NCBI GenBank assembly: GCA_020086605.1
Contig: JACBWW010000018.1
Span: 12,369,252-12,433,251 of the forward strand
Length of the DNA: 64,000 nucleotides
Direction: 5' to 3'
Source: Lanius collurio
Lineage: Eukaryota > Chordata > Aves > Passeriformes > Laniidae
Both the position numbers and the translations under genes were made by a program. The notes below the pieces were generated by a model. The model was not told where the DNA came from. It did no database searches and saw nothing but the letters and a program-made list of their open reading frames with translations. Below, piece after piece: positions 37,001 through 48,912 of this stretch; position 1 is the first letter of the stretch, and every line of letters begins with the position of its first letter.

Positions 37001-38224
37001 CTTCTCTAATGAATGTTCCCTGCTTACACACACTCGTGACTGTTTCCATATTAAACATTTAGGCTAGGATTTTAGAATTTAAACTTGCTACAGAGAAGAC
37101 AATGCTCCTAAGCAGAGCCAGTCTTCAGTTCTGACCCAGCAGGTCAAAGCATATCCCAGAGGCGTGTACACACATTTTATCATCCTGCCCAATGCTGCTG
37201 TCATGGCAATTGACCACTGGAAACAGGAAAGTAATGAAAGTCATTAGATGTTATAATTTAGACATATAAGGATTTTTCTGCTGTGGGAAAATGCAGCACT
37301 AGACTAAAATAGCATACAGCAAATACCTTCAAACGTGGAAGTCAACACATTGCAAAACACTAACTGCAAATTTGCATATGAACTTTCACAATGAAATGAG
37401 TTTGGAAAAACAGACACAAAAAATTATGCTGGTTTGGAGTGTTTTGGTAAACGAACAGTTTTGATTTAAAAATCAAAAATTCTATAGATTTCTGGCACTA
37501 TAACATTTATTGTTGCTGATACAAGTGGCATTAAGATGGAAAACACTTTCAGATTGATGGTAGAAAATTATTTATTTCTAATGAGATGTCATGGATACAG
37601 TATAGTAACTGAGCATACAATCTCATCACCATTTCCTGTGGATCAAATTTGAGCCCAATGCTGAATTACACGTCATGTCCTACAAACAAAGATTTGGTGT
37701 TTCTGTAGCATTTCATGTCATTTGCAACATTATAGCCCAGCCCATTTCTCCCTGCACCCCTCACCCTCCCTGCCTCACAGGCTGACCAAAGAGACTGTGT
37801 GTGACAGCCCCAACACACAGGGCACCAGCATCAAGAGCCTGCCTGTGAGGAAGGGCTGACCACTGCAGACAGGCTCCAAGATCCACCAGCACATCCATTG
37901 CACCGTGAATATTTGATATCCGACAATTCCAAGAGCTGCTAACAAACCTAGAGAAAAAGCCTGACCAGTGAAGGTGTCCCAAGGATGGGGGTCACCAGTG
38001 ACCTTAACCTGTGGTGCCAATCAATGCCCTGAGCAGCACAGTCAGCGTGAGTTTCTCCCTCTCAGGGGGATGCTGTCAGCTACTCTACAACTCTTCACCA
38101 CCATTTGGCAAGGGAAAGACAGGCTTGTATCTGCTTTAAAATTGGACACCAATATCAAGATGTATTCAATTAAGATGTCATGTCCCATCTCAAGTGTAAA
38201 AGGACAAATGAAGTAGTACAGTAA
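34061..38224. other. Non-coding, intron-like
   Basis: I see no supportable gene. A GC-richer patch from about 37740 to 38060 has simultaneous open frames on the minus strand (73-81 codons) without splice support. The remainder is AT-rich. Confidence 0.5.
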
Positions 38225-38345
38225 CATTTCACAGCTGATAATTGTGTTTCTGCCTGATTTGCTTTAATTACACAGTTTGAACAGGCTCAGTGTTACAGAC
38301 AACCATTAATTACCCATTCTGTAACCCAAGGGCATATTTTTCTTC
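38225..38345. promoter_or_regulatory. Candidate conserved non-coding element
   Basis: This complex AT-rich sequence holds GATAATTG, GCTTTAATTACACAG and CCATTAATTACCC within about 90 bp, the texture of vertebrate homeobox-responsive enhancers. It would lie in the intron between candidate exons 39277-39464 and 32869-32968 if that gene model holds. Confidence 0.18.
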
Positions 38346-39276
38346 TGAGTTTTATAGCTAAGGTCCAAATCCTTATCATACAAGAATTTCATATACAAGT
38401 TTAAGTAATCTAGTAACTCTCCTTCCACACCCAAAAAACTTTATTTTTCATTTAGGGCAGACATTTCATTTCGCTGCCAGCATACTTAAATGTAACTAAA
38501 TTACTCCTAAGAGAAACTCCAAAGGAAACTTTCAAATTCATGTAAGAGTATTTGACAACCATATATTTTCAGTTACACAATAAGTAATTTCATGGCATGA
38601 CTACTGCTTTTCACATTGATTAATAGATATTTTTGCTTACATGAAATTGTTCAAGAGCAGAACACATCATGATGAGTATTGGATTTCAGAAAATTTATCT
38701 CATCAGATATTGAAGTCACTCTGAAAATCATATGTAATATAGTTAACATTATTCATCCTTTTTTTTTGTTTTGTTTCCTTTCATGTCTCTATATTTTGAC
38801 AAGGAATTTAAATGAATGCAAATGCTGAACTGTTTCCTATTAAATATTTGTGATAACCATTTACATCTCTAGAGCCTGTAACTACTTTTCACTGAAAATA
38901 ATTTTGGCAGACATAGCAGGCTTGTGGATTGGCCCTACGAAGATGTGAATTCCCATTATGTTTTTGAATACAAAGCTAGAGCTACTTAAAACAAGACTAC
39001 ACAAACACAGTCCTTTTGAAGGGAAGGAATATTGTGGAACTCTTTTACTCAACAGAGTACTTGTGCTAGAGGACCATGAATTATTATTGTTAGACAGCAG
39101 GAATAATGCCACATAAAACAGCTCTGAAAGCCTTCTTACAAAAATGCACACATTAATTTATTACAAGCAAAGACCCAACCGTAAAAGCAAATAAAGAATA
39201 TCCTTGTTAATAGAGATTTTGGCTTTGAAATAACTTCATTATTTAGCTTAAGGTTCTCTTACTCATACAGGTGTAC

Positions 39277-39464
39277 CTTATAGAGGAAACCAAATCTCTG
39301 ATCTTCAAGAAGAGTACAGGTTACAAACAGACCCTTAAAGTAAATGGCTGAAGCCACAAATGTGTTTCTCAAGGCTGTCTCTGAGTTTTTCTCTAAGGAA
39401 TCATCTTTCAAAACATTGTCATATGCCAAGACTAAAAGTATTCGCAGCCTGTCAATGTTGTATC
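39277..39464 (-). CDS. Candidate coding exon, unknown protein
   Basis: This is the longest exon of the minus-strand model. The acceptor is strong (ACATATGCTTTTTTAACTTCAG as two parts: a pyrimidine tract, then CAG) and the donor is CTATAAG|GTACAC. The 188 nt begin with two bases completing a codon (phase 1), then 62 open codons, ending in phase 0. The peptide starts YNIDRLRILLVLAYDNVLKD, continues through SLEKNSETALRNTFVASAIY and ends LLEDQRFGFLYK: a helical, soluble-looking mix of hydrophobic and charged residues. No catalytic motif is visible. A shadow frame is open on the plus strand over the same bases, so open reading alone is not proof. A chance exon remains possible. Confidence 0.37.
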
Positions 39465-42400
39465 CTGAAGTTAAAAAAGCATATGTGAATACCCAAAAAA
39501 AAGCCCAAAACACACCCCCACCAACACAGTATGATGTTACAAGGGTGATAACTAAATGTTAAATGATCCTAATAACATCAGTGTAAAGATATTGAGATAA
39601 GGAGTCTACACTGAGAATTACAATTGAATATGTTCTATTTACAGAAATTATGTGTTTGCTTGCAATTCTGATAAAGGTATGACAGCTAAGATACCTCAGA
39701 ATACTCCTGACACCATTTATTTTTAAAATCCACGGTGTGAGCCTTATATTTTTTGTCTTATCTTGTTACTCAAGCCATTTTACATTGTGGGTGACTGGAA
39801 TAGGTGAAATGAGAGAAAGATAAATCAAGCAACAGGAACTCCTAACCCTTTATCTCTAGGGAAATACACCTTCTTTCCACCTTTCAAACCAAGGGCTTAA
39901 GGTAGGTTGCAAGGTTGGTATCATGTAACCAATAATTCAGATTCAGTTTGATATTCTGTATCTTTAGCCATCACCATCATCATCAAAATAGCCCCACACT
40001 AAGAGAAATACCACAGGGAAAATGAAATAGGAATAATATTATCAAAACCTGTTTCCTTCTGTGAGAGTAAAGAACTCTGTGATGTTGTAGAGGTGTTAAT
40101 CCTCCTACAACACTTGATTTTGTGCAGGAATCATTAGTTTTCTTCTCATTAACATAAAACAGACCTTAGACTTGGCAACTTTGGTGAAGAATTTTGTTTC
40201 TACTCTGAAAATTCACTCCAAACAATATGATGTTGTATTTTACTGCCACAGGTTCCAGAACTACTTATACCTGTCACCCCATGCCTGACCACAACTCTGG
40301 CCTCTTTTCAGCATGAATTCTGAGCTCCTCAGCATTTCTTAACTACAGAAGGAATTTAATACATTGCATATGCTCGTAGATTAATTTAAATAATTGAAAA
40401 AGGGCGGAAATAGTTGACATTCTCTTCACAAATCATACTTATGTTTATAAAGTCAATGTGCAATTCTCTAGGGTCCTATGTACTTTCAAAGTTTGCTCTT
40501 CCTTCTTCCCCCCTTATCTCACTAGCGTAATTCATCTTTAAAAATTAATGATTCTCCTCTTGCCAGTTTTTTGTCAGTAACCTTCAACAAGAATGGAGTC
40601 ACTCCATTTCCACATACAATCACTAAGGATTGGAGTCTCTTACCAAAAAGGAATAAAATAGCATCTCTCTGCTTCTACCTCAGTTATGCCACCTGACAGA
40701 AAAAACATTCCCAAATTCACATCTGTGAAAACAAAAGTCTGAATTTCACCATGTGAAACCAACAAAAGAGCATTGCCACAGCAAACTTGTGCAAAAAACT
40801 ATCAGAAATGCCTTTCTGAAAGCCCTCTTGGGTTTGGAGTAACGTTACGGGTCAAGGTTTTCCATCTGAGACTGAAAACACAATCCTCCCTTCAAAAGAG
40901 CCTGCTCTCTTCTACCTGCCAGGGTAAATATGTACCTCTTACAAGCACATTAACTCAAACTAAATGCAGAGACAAAACCTGTGATGCACAGGCAATGGAA
41001 GTTATCTGCTCCCCAGGGACAACTTCCCACAAGTCACTTGCTGCTTATTCCCAGTACCACGTACTAACAAATTCCCACCAATCTTCTCAGGCAGCCAGGC
41101 CCCCCGAGGGTCTCTGTGACATTGTGTATCTTAACCTATTGTCCTGCTCCTGTTATTTGTGTTTTCTGCTGCTGCATCTCTCAGAGCAATACAAACTGTC
41201 TGAAGACACAAAGCAAGAGCACACCATTCTCACTGCCTGCTGGTTTCTATGAACACTGCAGTGTTCTCTTGTTTGTTTTAAAACAGACCCTCTTCCTTTA
41301 TTCTCCATTGAATTTTTCAGGATCCAGCTTCTAAGCACAGCGCTGAATTTCTCCACATGATTTAGAAAGCCTTTTGATGTTGCTTCTATCTTTATATTAA
41401 AAATTCACTGCTTTGTAACATTGTCCTGTTAAAAATTTGGATTGACTCTGATAGCCCTCAATACAATAGTATTTCACCAGCCCACAAATCCTTCCAGCTG
41501 TTCTGCAGACGTTGTCCAGTTCTTCATCTTTTGAAAATTTTAACCCCAGAAGGACATTCAGCAGTATCCTAGTATTTATTAGCTACTTGAAATGCACTTC
41601 TCAAAAGTAATTTTCTATTTGCACCAAAATAAGAGTAAAGGCAACATAACCATGTGTATCCCACCAATCTTCTTCTATGAAGTTTAATTCAATAATCATA
41701 ATTGTTTACTCTGTCAGCCAAGCCTTTTGTAGAAAAGTATTGATTCATAATACACTTTGTCTTCTAACTCATTTTAAACACAGGATGTTTATTCTTCCCT
41801 CTTGTCACATGAAAACTTCAGTTAAGCTGGATATAATTGTCTATGGTATTACAGAATCCAGTTCTGTTGTATAGACTTACAAACTATAGCAACCATCTAT
41901 TACCACAGTGCAATTAAGTAAGCACTTCATCTACATCCAAATAACACAGCACGTTCCATTTTTCTAGCACAGCAGAGTCCAGTAATCCCTGACATGTCTG
42001 AGTGTACTTTATAATAAAAAAAAGAAACAGAAACCTAAGTAACATTAATAATTACAAGTATTTCCTTCATTTCACTTGCTCACAAAGGCAAAACACTACA
42101 TTTGAAGAGCTAAATAAAGAAAAATATTGAAATATGTTTCCACATATCAAACACTCAAAGCTTCAATCTTGTTCCTATTAAGCACAGAATTCTTTGGAAA
42201 TACTGTTCTTGAAATTCACATTGAAATATAATCCTTATTTTTTCCTGTATTATTCTTTCACTTGCATTGCATAATTTATATAAATTTTGGAGAAGTCTGA
42301 ATTACAGTCTTGGCACAAAGATGTCGCCTTCCCAGAATGTGATGACCACATAAATTCTGAAACAAGGATTATTTAACGTCAGAAAGACCAACAAGGGCTA

Positions 42401-44654
42401 TTTAAATACTAAACATGCTCAGCTCAGGCAGTCAGTCCTGCCCAAGTTTCTACCTGAATTTTCTAATAAAATTATAATGAATAAAAATTCAGATTTTTTT
42501 ATTAATTATTACATCTGACTACATACGGTCATTATTTATTCAGGTCTTCTGTTAATATTTAAGTGATGGAGATGACTTCAAATTGTACCCCTGTTACTGA
42601 TGGGAACTTTTTAAGTGATAGCCTGTCTGAGCTGCACATTGGAGTTTCATTGCTTGGTTTGATAATGAGGCATCTGAAGCAGTCATAAGCTGGCAGTCAC
42701 CATGCACTGACCATGTTCTTACTTGCCTTCTCTGACAAAGCCTCCTCTCCCGGCCACAGAGGCAGCACATCAGCACTAGGCAGACAGTGGGTTCATTCTG
42801 TATGGCCACTTTTATGCACCTACAAAATTAGATCCATCAAATAATGTCATAAATGCTCACATTTTACACTGACAACCTACTTCTAATACTGGATAGCTAT
42901 GTTGATATCTGGAAATGTGAAATAGATATGCATATGGAATTTATTATTTTGTTTTTCAAGTCATAGATATTAAATTCAAAAGAAAGAAAGTTATGAGATT
43001 AGTGACAGGCAATCACTGACTTGTTTAAGAGGACAACACTGAAAGACCTCTCCTTTGCATCAGGTAAGGAGTAGGTGTGAAAATGTCACATCACTAACTC
43101 ATGGATATCCTTGTATCAAGAAGACAAATCATGTTCATTTTTACCTAATCCAAATACATAATCACAATACAATCTATTTTATTACTTTCCCTGTATCAAG
43201 TACTTATTTGAAAAATGGTCAGTTATGTCTGCTACACAACAAACTTCAGGAGGAACCAATCAGAGCTCTGTATCACTATCAGGAAAAGGTTAAGTTTAGA
43301 CTCTATGAAATCTGCATTCTTGTTCACCCAAGAGGGTCTTGCAGTGTAATGCTAAGAAACTACAGCTTGTTAGCATTAAATGGAAGATTTTCACCTAACA
43401 GAAACCACAGCTATAGTACAGAAAGAAAACACTTACCCCAGCAGATCTGATCACTTTCAGTGTCTGGTAATATCTAGGTATTTCATACAAAGTTATTATA
43501 AATAAATTATGATATCAGTCAATTATATAAAAGTATTAATCTGTGTGATGAATTTGGCTCTAGACTTAAAAGAAGTAATGAAAACAAAATGATAACCTAA
43601 TTAGTTGATCCAAATTAGAACAATGTTGTATGTGACAAGCTTTTAACAAGAAAGAACTTGTTCAAGACCAAAGTTGTTCTTTGTGTTATATATATATTTT
43701 TTTTTTTGAAGGCTATGGGTACATCATGCTACAGAATAAAAATCTAATATGTGCAGACGTGCAATCTCAAAATGATCCTCAAGACCAGAACAGGACACTC
43801 TCACAAAGAAACAAAGTCCCATAAATTTACCAGCCCTTGCCTGGTACCCTAGAGGCATAGCAGATTCCACAACTCAAAGGATAAACAACAGACAACTGTG
43901 GGCAACATTCAGTTTTAGTAATGATCAGAGGCTAAGAATAAAAAAGAACATTGCATCTCTCAAGAGTAATAAAATCTGCCCATCCAAGTGTCTGGCTTTA
44001 AAAACCCCCTTTTTGGCTGGGACCAGCATTGCTCCCACAAGTCAGCTCTCATATCTTGTCATTTACATGACCAGTCAAAGCAGGGAACAGATAGAAAGAA
44101 TAACAATATGCAAAATCTTTAAGAAAAAAACTTCTTTCCTAATAATCAATTTCAGACAGACAAAAAAAAGTATCAGTAACTGTTTTGAGAAGAACTCATT
44201 TCAAAAATCTAATGTCAGGAAGTTACTAGAATTGGGGGTTTTGTTGAAATAACAGAACTTTGTGTTCAGGCCACAACCTAAATTTTATTCACAAAAAAAA
44301 AGTTTACAAAATTGAAAAAAAAGGCCTTGCCTTCAAGTCCTATTTTCCCCCTACTTTCATATCTCTACAGTTTGGGCCCAGTGTGAAAACAGCAGCAATA
44401 TTTCACTCTGCCAAGTCACAGTACACAACTTCATGCACAAAACATGGCTAAAGCCTTCTAAGCCAGTAGACATCCTTGTAGAGTTCCTCTAACCCCCAAT
44501 CTTGATTTTTTTAGTGCAAGATGCAGCTCAGCATATGCCAACCCATCAGAGAGAGGCCATCCCCCAACTACAAATGTTTGTGTGAAGTTATGGGAGCTGT
44601 GCAGAGCCCTGGGTGTCTGATGTGCTCCCTCATTTAGCCTTCCCAGCAGCAAAT
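39465..44654. other. Non-coding, intron-like
   Basis: No firm gene. Two minus pseudo-exons with good sites lie close together: about 40650-40700 (acceptor GTTTTTTCTGTCAG, donor TTTTTG|GTAAGAG, 49 nt) and about 40525-40585 (donor CTA|GTGAGA, 59 nt). Their phases fit neither each other nor the exon at 39277-39464. A short TA/T run is at 43688-43709. Confidence 0.45.
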
Positions 44655-44820
44655 CAAATAAAGATGCAATTTTGTTTCTTTTCAGAGCTGATTGACATTT
44701 TAATTAGTGTACACTTGGAAGTGTTAATCAAGCTATGAAGTGAGGTGGTAATTCACAGCTAGTTAAATCTCCCACAATGGTTTTATGAGCATCAGTACAC
44801 AGTTTACCTCATTAGCTGTC
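44655..44820. promoter_or_regulatory. Candidate conserved non-coding element
   Basis: GCTGATTGACATTTTAATTAG at 44687-44707 (21 bases, quoted here as GCTGATTGACA and TTTTAATTAG) combines a PBX/MEIS-like TGATTGACA with a TAATTAG homeodomain core. It is followed by GTGTTAATCAAGC and GGTAATTCAC. The dense arrangement without low complexity resembles a developmental enhancer. Confidence 0.22.
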
Positions 44821-45954
44821 CTTGGATATTTTTAATAAAAAAATAAATGCACCCACAGTGGTAGAACTCTTTCTTCAAAGAAAACCAGCTTACAGGAACC
44901 CATTCCTAACAGAGGATTCTTCTTTCCTTCTATAAGATAATCTAAGTCCCTAAGGAGTTATTTCAAAGGACTCAAATATAAAAACTTTTATTTACTACTT
45001 TCATTTTGAGAGTCATAAAGATGTATCCATAATATCCCTTCTTCCATGGAGGGTCCCTCCTTCACCCCACTGACAATATTATAGAAACAAGTTTTTTCCT
45101 TTTATTTTTTAAGTATTCTACAGATTAAAAGACTCTCACTCCAGATGTCTTCAGAAACAAAAGCTGTGCTTGCTATTAAAAACAGAATAAAAACACTTGC
45201 ATGATACATATAAGCACCTGAAATGAAGCAGTTGTATGTATGTGTGTCACTGTTTATTTAAGAATGTAAATACTTCACAATTTTTTTTAAATTAATAACT
45301 TATTTGTTTATTTATTTAGTGTTTGCATTTCTGAAATATTGTTTATTTTCTTCAAAGCTCAGCCATCTGGCTATTGTGAAAGCCTTAAAAAATAATAGAC
45401 ACAAATGGCTAAGAAGATCCCTTGTTTTTCTAAGAAATATTATGGGTGTGGTGGGGCTGTTCTGGCAGTGTGTATGTGCATGGGTCCAGCAAAGCATGGC
45501 TAAAACATAGCATCATGCTCTTGACAGATAAAGTTTTTCACTTCAGTTATTGGATACAATAATCCTAAAATATACTCAACACTTACATCCCATGTTTTTG
45601 GAGGGGTAGAAAAAGAATTTGAGAATTATTTGAGAAGTTGTAAGTGGTCCTGCACACAGATGCATCTTTAATTCTGAGAAGGATATTTAATAAAAACACC
45701 TATCAGAGGCAGGCATTAAGATGAACTTCCTCCTGTCATCAGTGGAAGCTACAAACAGCTCCCTAAGCTGTGTTACCCTTACTGGACACTAGAAACCTTC
45801 ACAGAGTGTGTTTCTTTGCAAGAAGTTTTGATTTGCAAGTCTAAAGGATCTTTCAAGGCCTCAACAAGTTCCTACATCAGTCAACAGCTCCTGTGAATCA
45901 GCTCAGGGCAAGGGTAACACACCACCTTCTGCAACACTGAGGAATTTTCCATTT

Positions 45955-46025
45955 TCAGGCTTAATTCCTGACTCTGCAGATGAACTGAGACACAATAAAA
46001 AGACATCCTTACCCATTCAGCAGTG
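45955..46025 (-). mobile_element. Possible MIR-type fragment
   Basis: CAGATGAACTGAGACACAAT followed by CATCCTTACCCA partly follows the reverse complement of the MIR core (CAGATGAGGAAACTGAGGCA, then ACTTGCCCA). The match is short and gapped. Confidence 0.18.
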
Positions 46026-46610
46026 AGGGTTTAGAGAGAAATTAGCCAAATAATTTCAAAATAAATACATCAAACAGGATGTAGAGAATTTCTTGCATTT
46101 TTTTCCTGCTGATTGCTGACTCTCAAGTCAGGATCTCTTGTTAGTAATTTGGAAATAAAATTATCTGTTAAGATACTATGACAGTCCTTGCAATTCTTAT
46201 GTATCTTCTATCTGTCACTGGATATACATATCATTAAACACCTTTGAACAAAATGCCCAAAAATCACAAAAAAAATTCCTGATGAAACTACATATTGTAC
46301 AACAATCCCTTAGTAAAGCTAACCTCACAAACAGATATGGGGCAAGGAGGAAACCAGTTTTAAATATATCACTTTCACAAACATCATTAAAAGTTATGAT
46401 TAAGAAATGGGTCAAGGGTAGCTACAATTCAGTTCCATATGGTACTTTGTTTTCCATGTGACGTGTAAATCCATAAGGATGCATTGGAGCCAGAACAGAG
46501 GGAGGGAGGAGAAAAAGGGGATGATTTACAGGCCAGACTCATCATGGGTACATGATCAAGCAGAGCATCCCCTTCTTGCCCCTTTTATATAAATCTCATT
46601 TATTCAAATA

Positions 46611-46730
46611 CAGCCACAACAAAAAACCCTGCAAAAAAACCCCAAAACATCAACCAAAACAAACCACTCCAAACCCCTAAACACCAAGAAACCAACCAAC
46701 CAAAAAAAAAAAACCAAAAAAACCCCCAAG
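46611..46730. repeat. A/C-only low-complexity tract
   Basis: About 120 bp with only around eight G or T bases on the plus strand, made of AAACC-, ACCAACC- and poly(A)-like segments, ending in a 12-A run, AAACC and then CCCCC. Strand asymmetry this extreme can come from a decayed poly(A)/(AAACC) simple repeat. No element adjacent to it is recognisable. Confidence 0.85.
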
Positions 46731-48179
46731 ATTGCACTTCTATAGGCCAAGGACTACCAAACTACTATATTAATCCCTCCTCAATGAAATATGTAAATTC
46801 CAAGCACAAAACTTGAATTTACAGGTAGCCCAAACCTGTGGGATGGAATACACATACGATTCACAGCATTTCACTGCTATTTCACACCAGGAATGACTAG
46901 AAATCTCATAACAAAGTCCTTCCAGAATAAACTAGCCATTTTTTTCCTCAGGGAGGTTCATAGATTATCTTTAAAAGACCCACAAAACCAGCTGAGCAAA
47001 ATCTTACCCTGTATTGCTTAGTGCAGTTTTTTTTACTGAGGCATCTTCTCATTAAACAGCTGAATACACAAATCATCTTTTTTAGGTAAATACATATCAT
47101 GTTCTCAAAACCAGCGCCTCCATCTTCATTTACAAAAGAATATAGTTGGCAATTCTACCACTTTCCAAACATCATAACTCCTATTAATACTCTGACATAC
47201 CATGTTCAGGTTTTTTACTAGATCATACTTCCCTTTTATACTCAAAGGTTACTGAACTTTTCACAGTTGACTGAGATTTACTAGCCAAGTGAGAAAGCTA
47301 CTTGCATGAGTAAGGCTTTATAACTAAGCAAGATAAAGACAGTTCTAACCATGGAAATAAAGTACATTATTTCAATAAGTCCAGTAAAAAAGTATGATAG
47401 GGCAGCAACAGTACAAAGGCAAAATACTAGAAAAAAACCAAGTCATAGGATCTACAGATTGAGAAAATACAAAATAATGCATCTGCATCTGAAACAGCTT
47501 AGACTGTCCTTATTTTTAAATTATTTGTAACTTCAAAATAACAGACATTAATATAACACATAGTATATGTTACTCCACAGCCAATGCTTATTTATAATTC
47601 ACCAGATTAATGAGGCAAAAATGCATTGCAGTTTTTCTTTGTAAGGTGACTCTCTAGGAGGATATTATTACTATGAGTAAATCTAAATGGATACTTTGCA
47701 ATTCTTTTCCCCAAATGCATTTTTTTATTTAAAACAGTCCATATGCATGTAGTAGAATTCTAATAACTAAGTTGAAAAATTCAAATGATAATATACATTT
47801 GTAATAACACTAATAACTAATTTCATATATATAGAGATACACACATATTAACTGGAACATGCATTACTTTCTCTGACTGGCAAATTCCATGCGTTTACCT
47901 TCACCAATTGAATGATTTCTATAAACACCACAAGGAAAATTCTGTACCTTGATTTTTACTTAAAGTACACATAACAGAAAAAACTTTCTGCTGATGAAAT
48001 CATTTATAGATAGAAAATTCAACCAAATATCTTTAAATTAATATTAAGGACAAGGTGAGAAAACAAACAGAGCTGCCACAGCCCTCTCAAGCTTGTAATA
48101 TTTCATTTACATTTTCCTAAGAGTTAAATTTTCTATCTGAATCAGGCAGAATAAGTTCTCTGATGAACTTTGCCCTTAC

Positions 48180-48326
48180 CAATGAGGGCTGACTGAACTA
48201 ACAAGAATCTCTGCAGTCTATGACACAGATCAATCCCAGACAGCACAGAGACACTGCAGAGCTGGAAGGGAACAGACTGTGTGGGAACAACGCTCTCACA
48301 ACACTGCAAAGACAATTGCCTAGCTT
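48180..48326 (-). CDS. Candidate coding exon with two possible acceptors, unknown protein
   Basis: The minus acceptor CAGTCTCTTTCCTTTGCTAG and donor CTCATTG|GTAAGG enclose 147 nt, open in phase 1 to phase 1 with 48 codons. A second good acceptor (GGCAATTGTCTTTGCAG) gives a shorter exon, 48180-48303, phase 0 to 1, which would join 63497-63600 in frame. The shared peptide starts CCESVVPTQSVPFQLCSVSV and ends HRLQRFLLVQSALI. The final base plus the first two of 39277-39464 make a glycine codon, so the frame continues. It is rich in Cys, Ser, Val and Leu, with no recognised domain. The upstream neighbour 48776-48912 cannot precede the long form, because the junction would create TAA. Confidence 0.35.
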
Positions 48327-48775
48327 CTAGCAAAGGAAAGAGACTGTAATGGGGGGCATGATGTTAATAAGATCACTCTAAAGCCAAGCAAGTCAATGAC
48401 AACTAGAAAGAGATTCATGTAATTCCATGAACTAAAGGAAGCTGCAAGCATCACGGGACCCAACCTGTGCTCCAGTTTGCTTTTCCCAAGAGGAATTGCA
48501 AGACTTAGATTTTATCTCAGCATAAGTGTTCATACACTGATCGCTCCTTTCTTCTTCCACATCTGTAACAGCCCTCAAAATCTGTGTTAATTTCTACTGC
48601 ATCTAACTCCCAAAAATGTGATTCAGGAAGAGAAAGGTTCTGTTTTCTTTATACATCAACCATCCAGAGAGCTGAAACTTAACATCCAACCCAAGTGCAA
48701 TTACAGCTCTTTCATCAAACTGAGGGAATCTGTTCAGTGCTGATATCCAAAATAACAGCACCAAGCAGACCTTAC

Positions 48776-48912
48776 ATTTTTGCAACCAACAGTGGAGTCC
48801 TTTAAGCAAGCAGACAAGGACTGAGTTCAGTGCTGTAAGGTTAGAGAGCTCACACTGTGCTGTTCTCAGCACACGATGAAAGAGATGGATAGAGTTGATT
48901 TTTCTTGCTCTC
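48776..48912 (-). CDS. Candidate exon in conflict with its neighbour
   Basis: A very strong minus acceptor (TTGCTTTTTCTGCTTGTGGTAG in parts: pyrimidine tract, then TAG) and a strong donor (CAAAAAT|GTAAGG) flank 137 nt with 45 open codons, phase 2 to phase 1. The peptide includes INSIHLFHRVLRTAQCEL and ends LLKGLHCWLQK. Joined to the long form of 48180-48326 or to 39277-39464, the split codon would be a stop (T+AA or T+GA). So it is an alternative or poison exon, part of something else, or a pseudo-exon. Confidence 0.2.

Larger units (their letters stand above)
44821..48179. other. Non-coding, intron-like, including an A/C tract
   Basis: No firm gene. A 33-nt minus pseudo-exon near 45140-45172 has strong sites (acceptor TTCTGTTTTTAATAG, donor TGGA|GTGAGAG) and two open frames. 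A 43-nt one at 47948-47990 is open in phase 0 to 1. Both are too short to judge. The A/C-rich tract at 46611-46730 is listed separately. Confidence 0.45.

Noticed and set aside
40525..40700. Two neighbouring minus-strand pseudo-exons with strong splice sites
   Set aside because: The intron between them would be under 70 bp, and their phases fit neither each other nor 39277-39464.
40773..41252. 159-codon plus-strand open frame, the longest in the window
   Set aside because: It has no start context, splice site, motif or compositional support. A frame of this length is expected by chance in 64 kb of six-frame AT-rich sequence.
45140..45172. 33-nt minus micro-exon candidate
   Set aside because: Two frames are open and the length is too small to carry evidence.
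47948..47990. 43-nt minus segment open in phase 0 to 1 that could also link 63497-63600 to 39277-39464
   Set aside because: It is very short and competes with the longer, better candidate 48180-48326, which fills the same phase gap.
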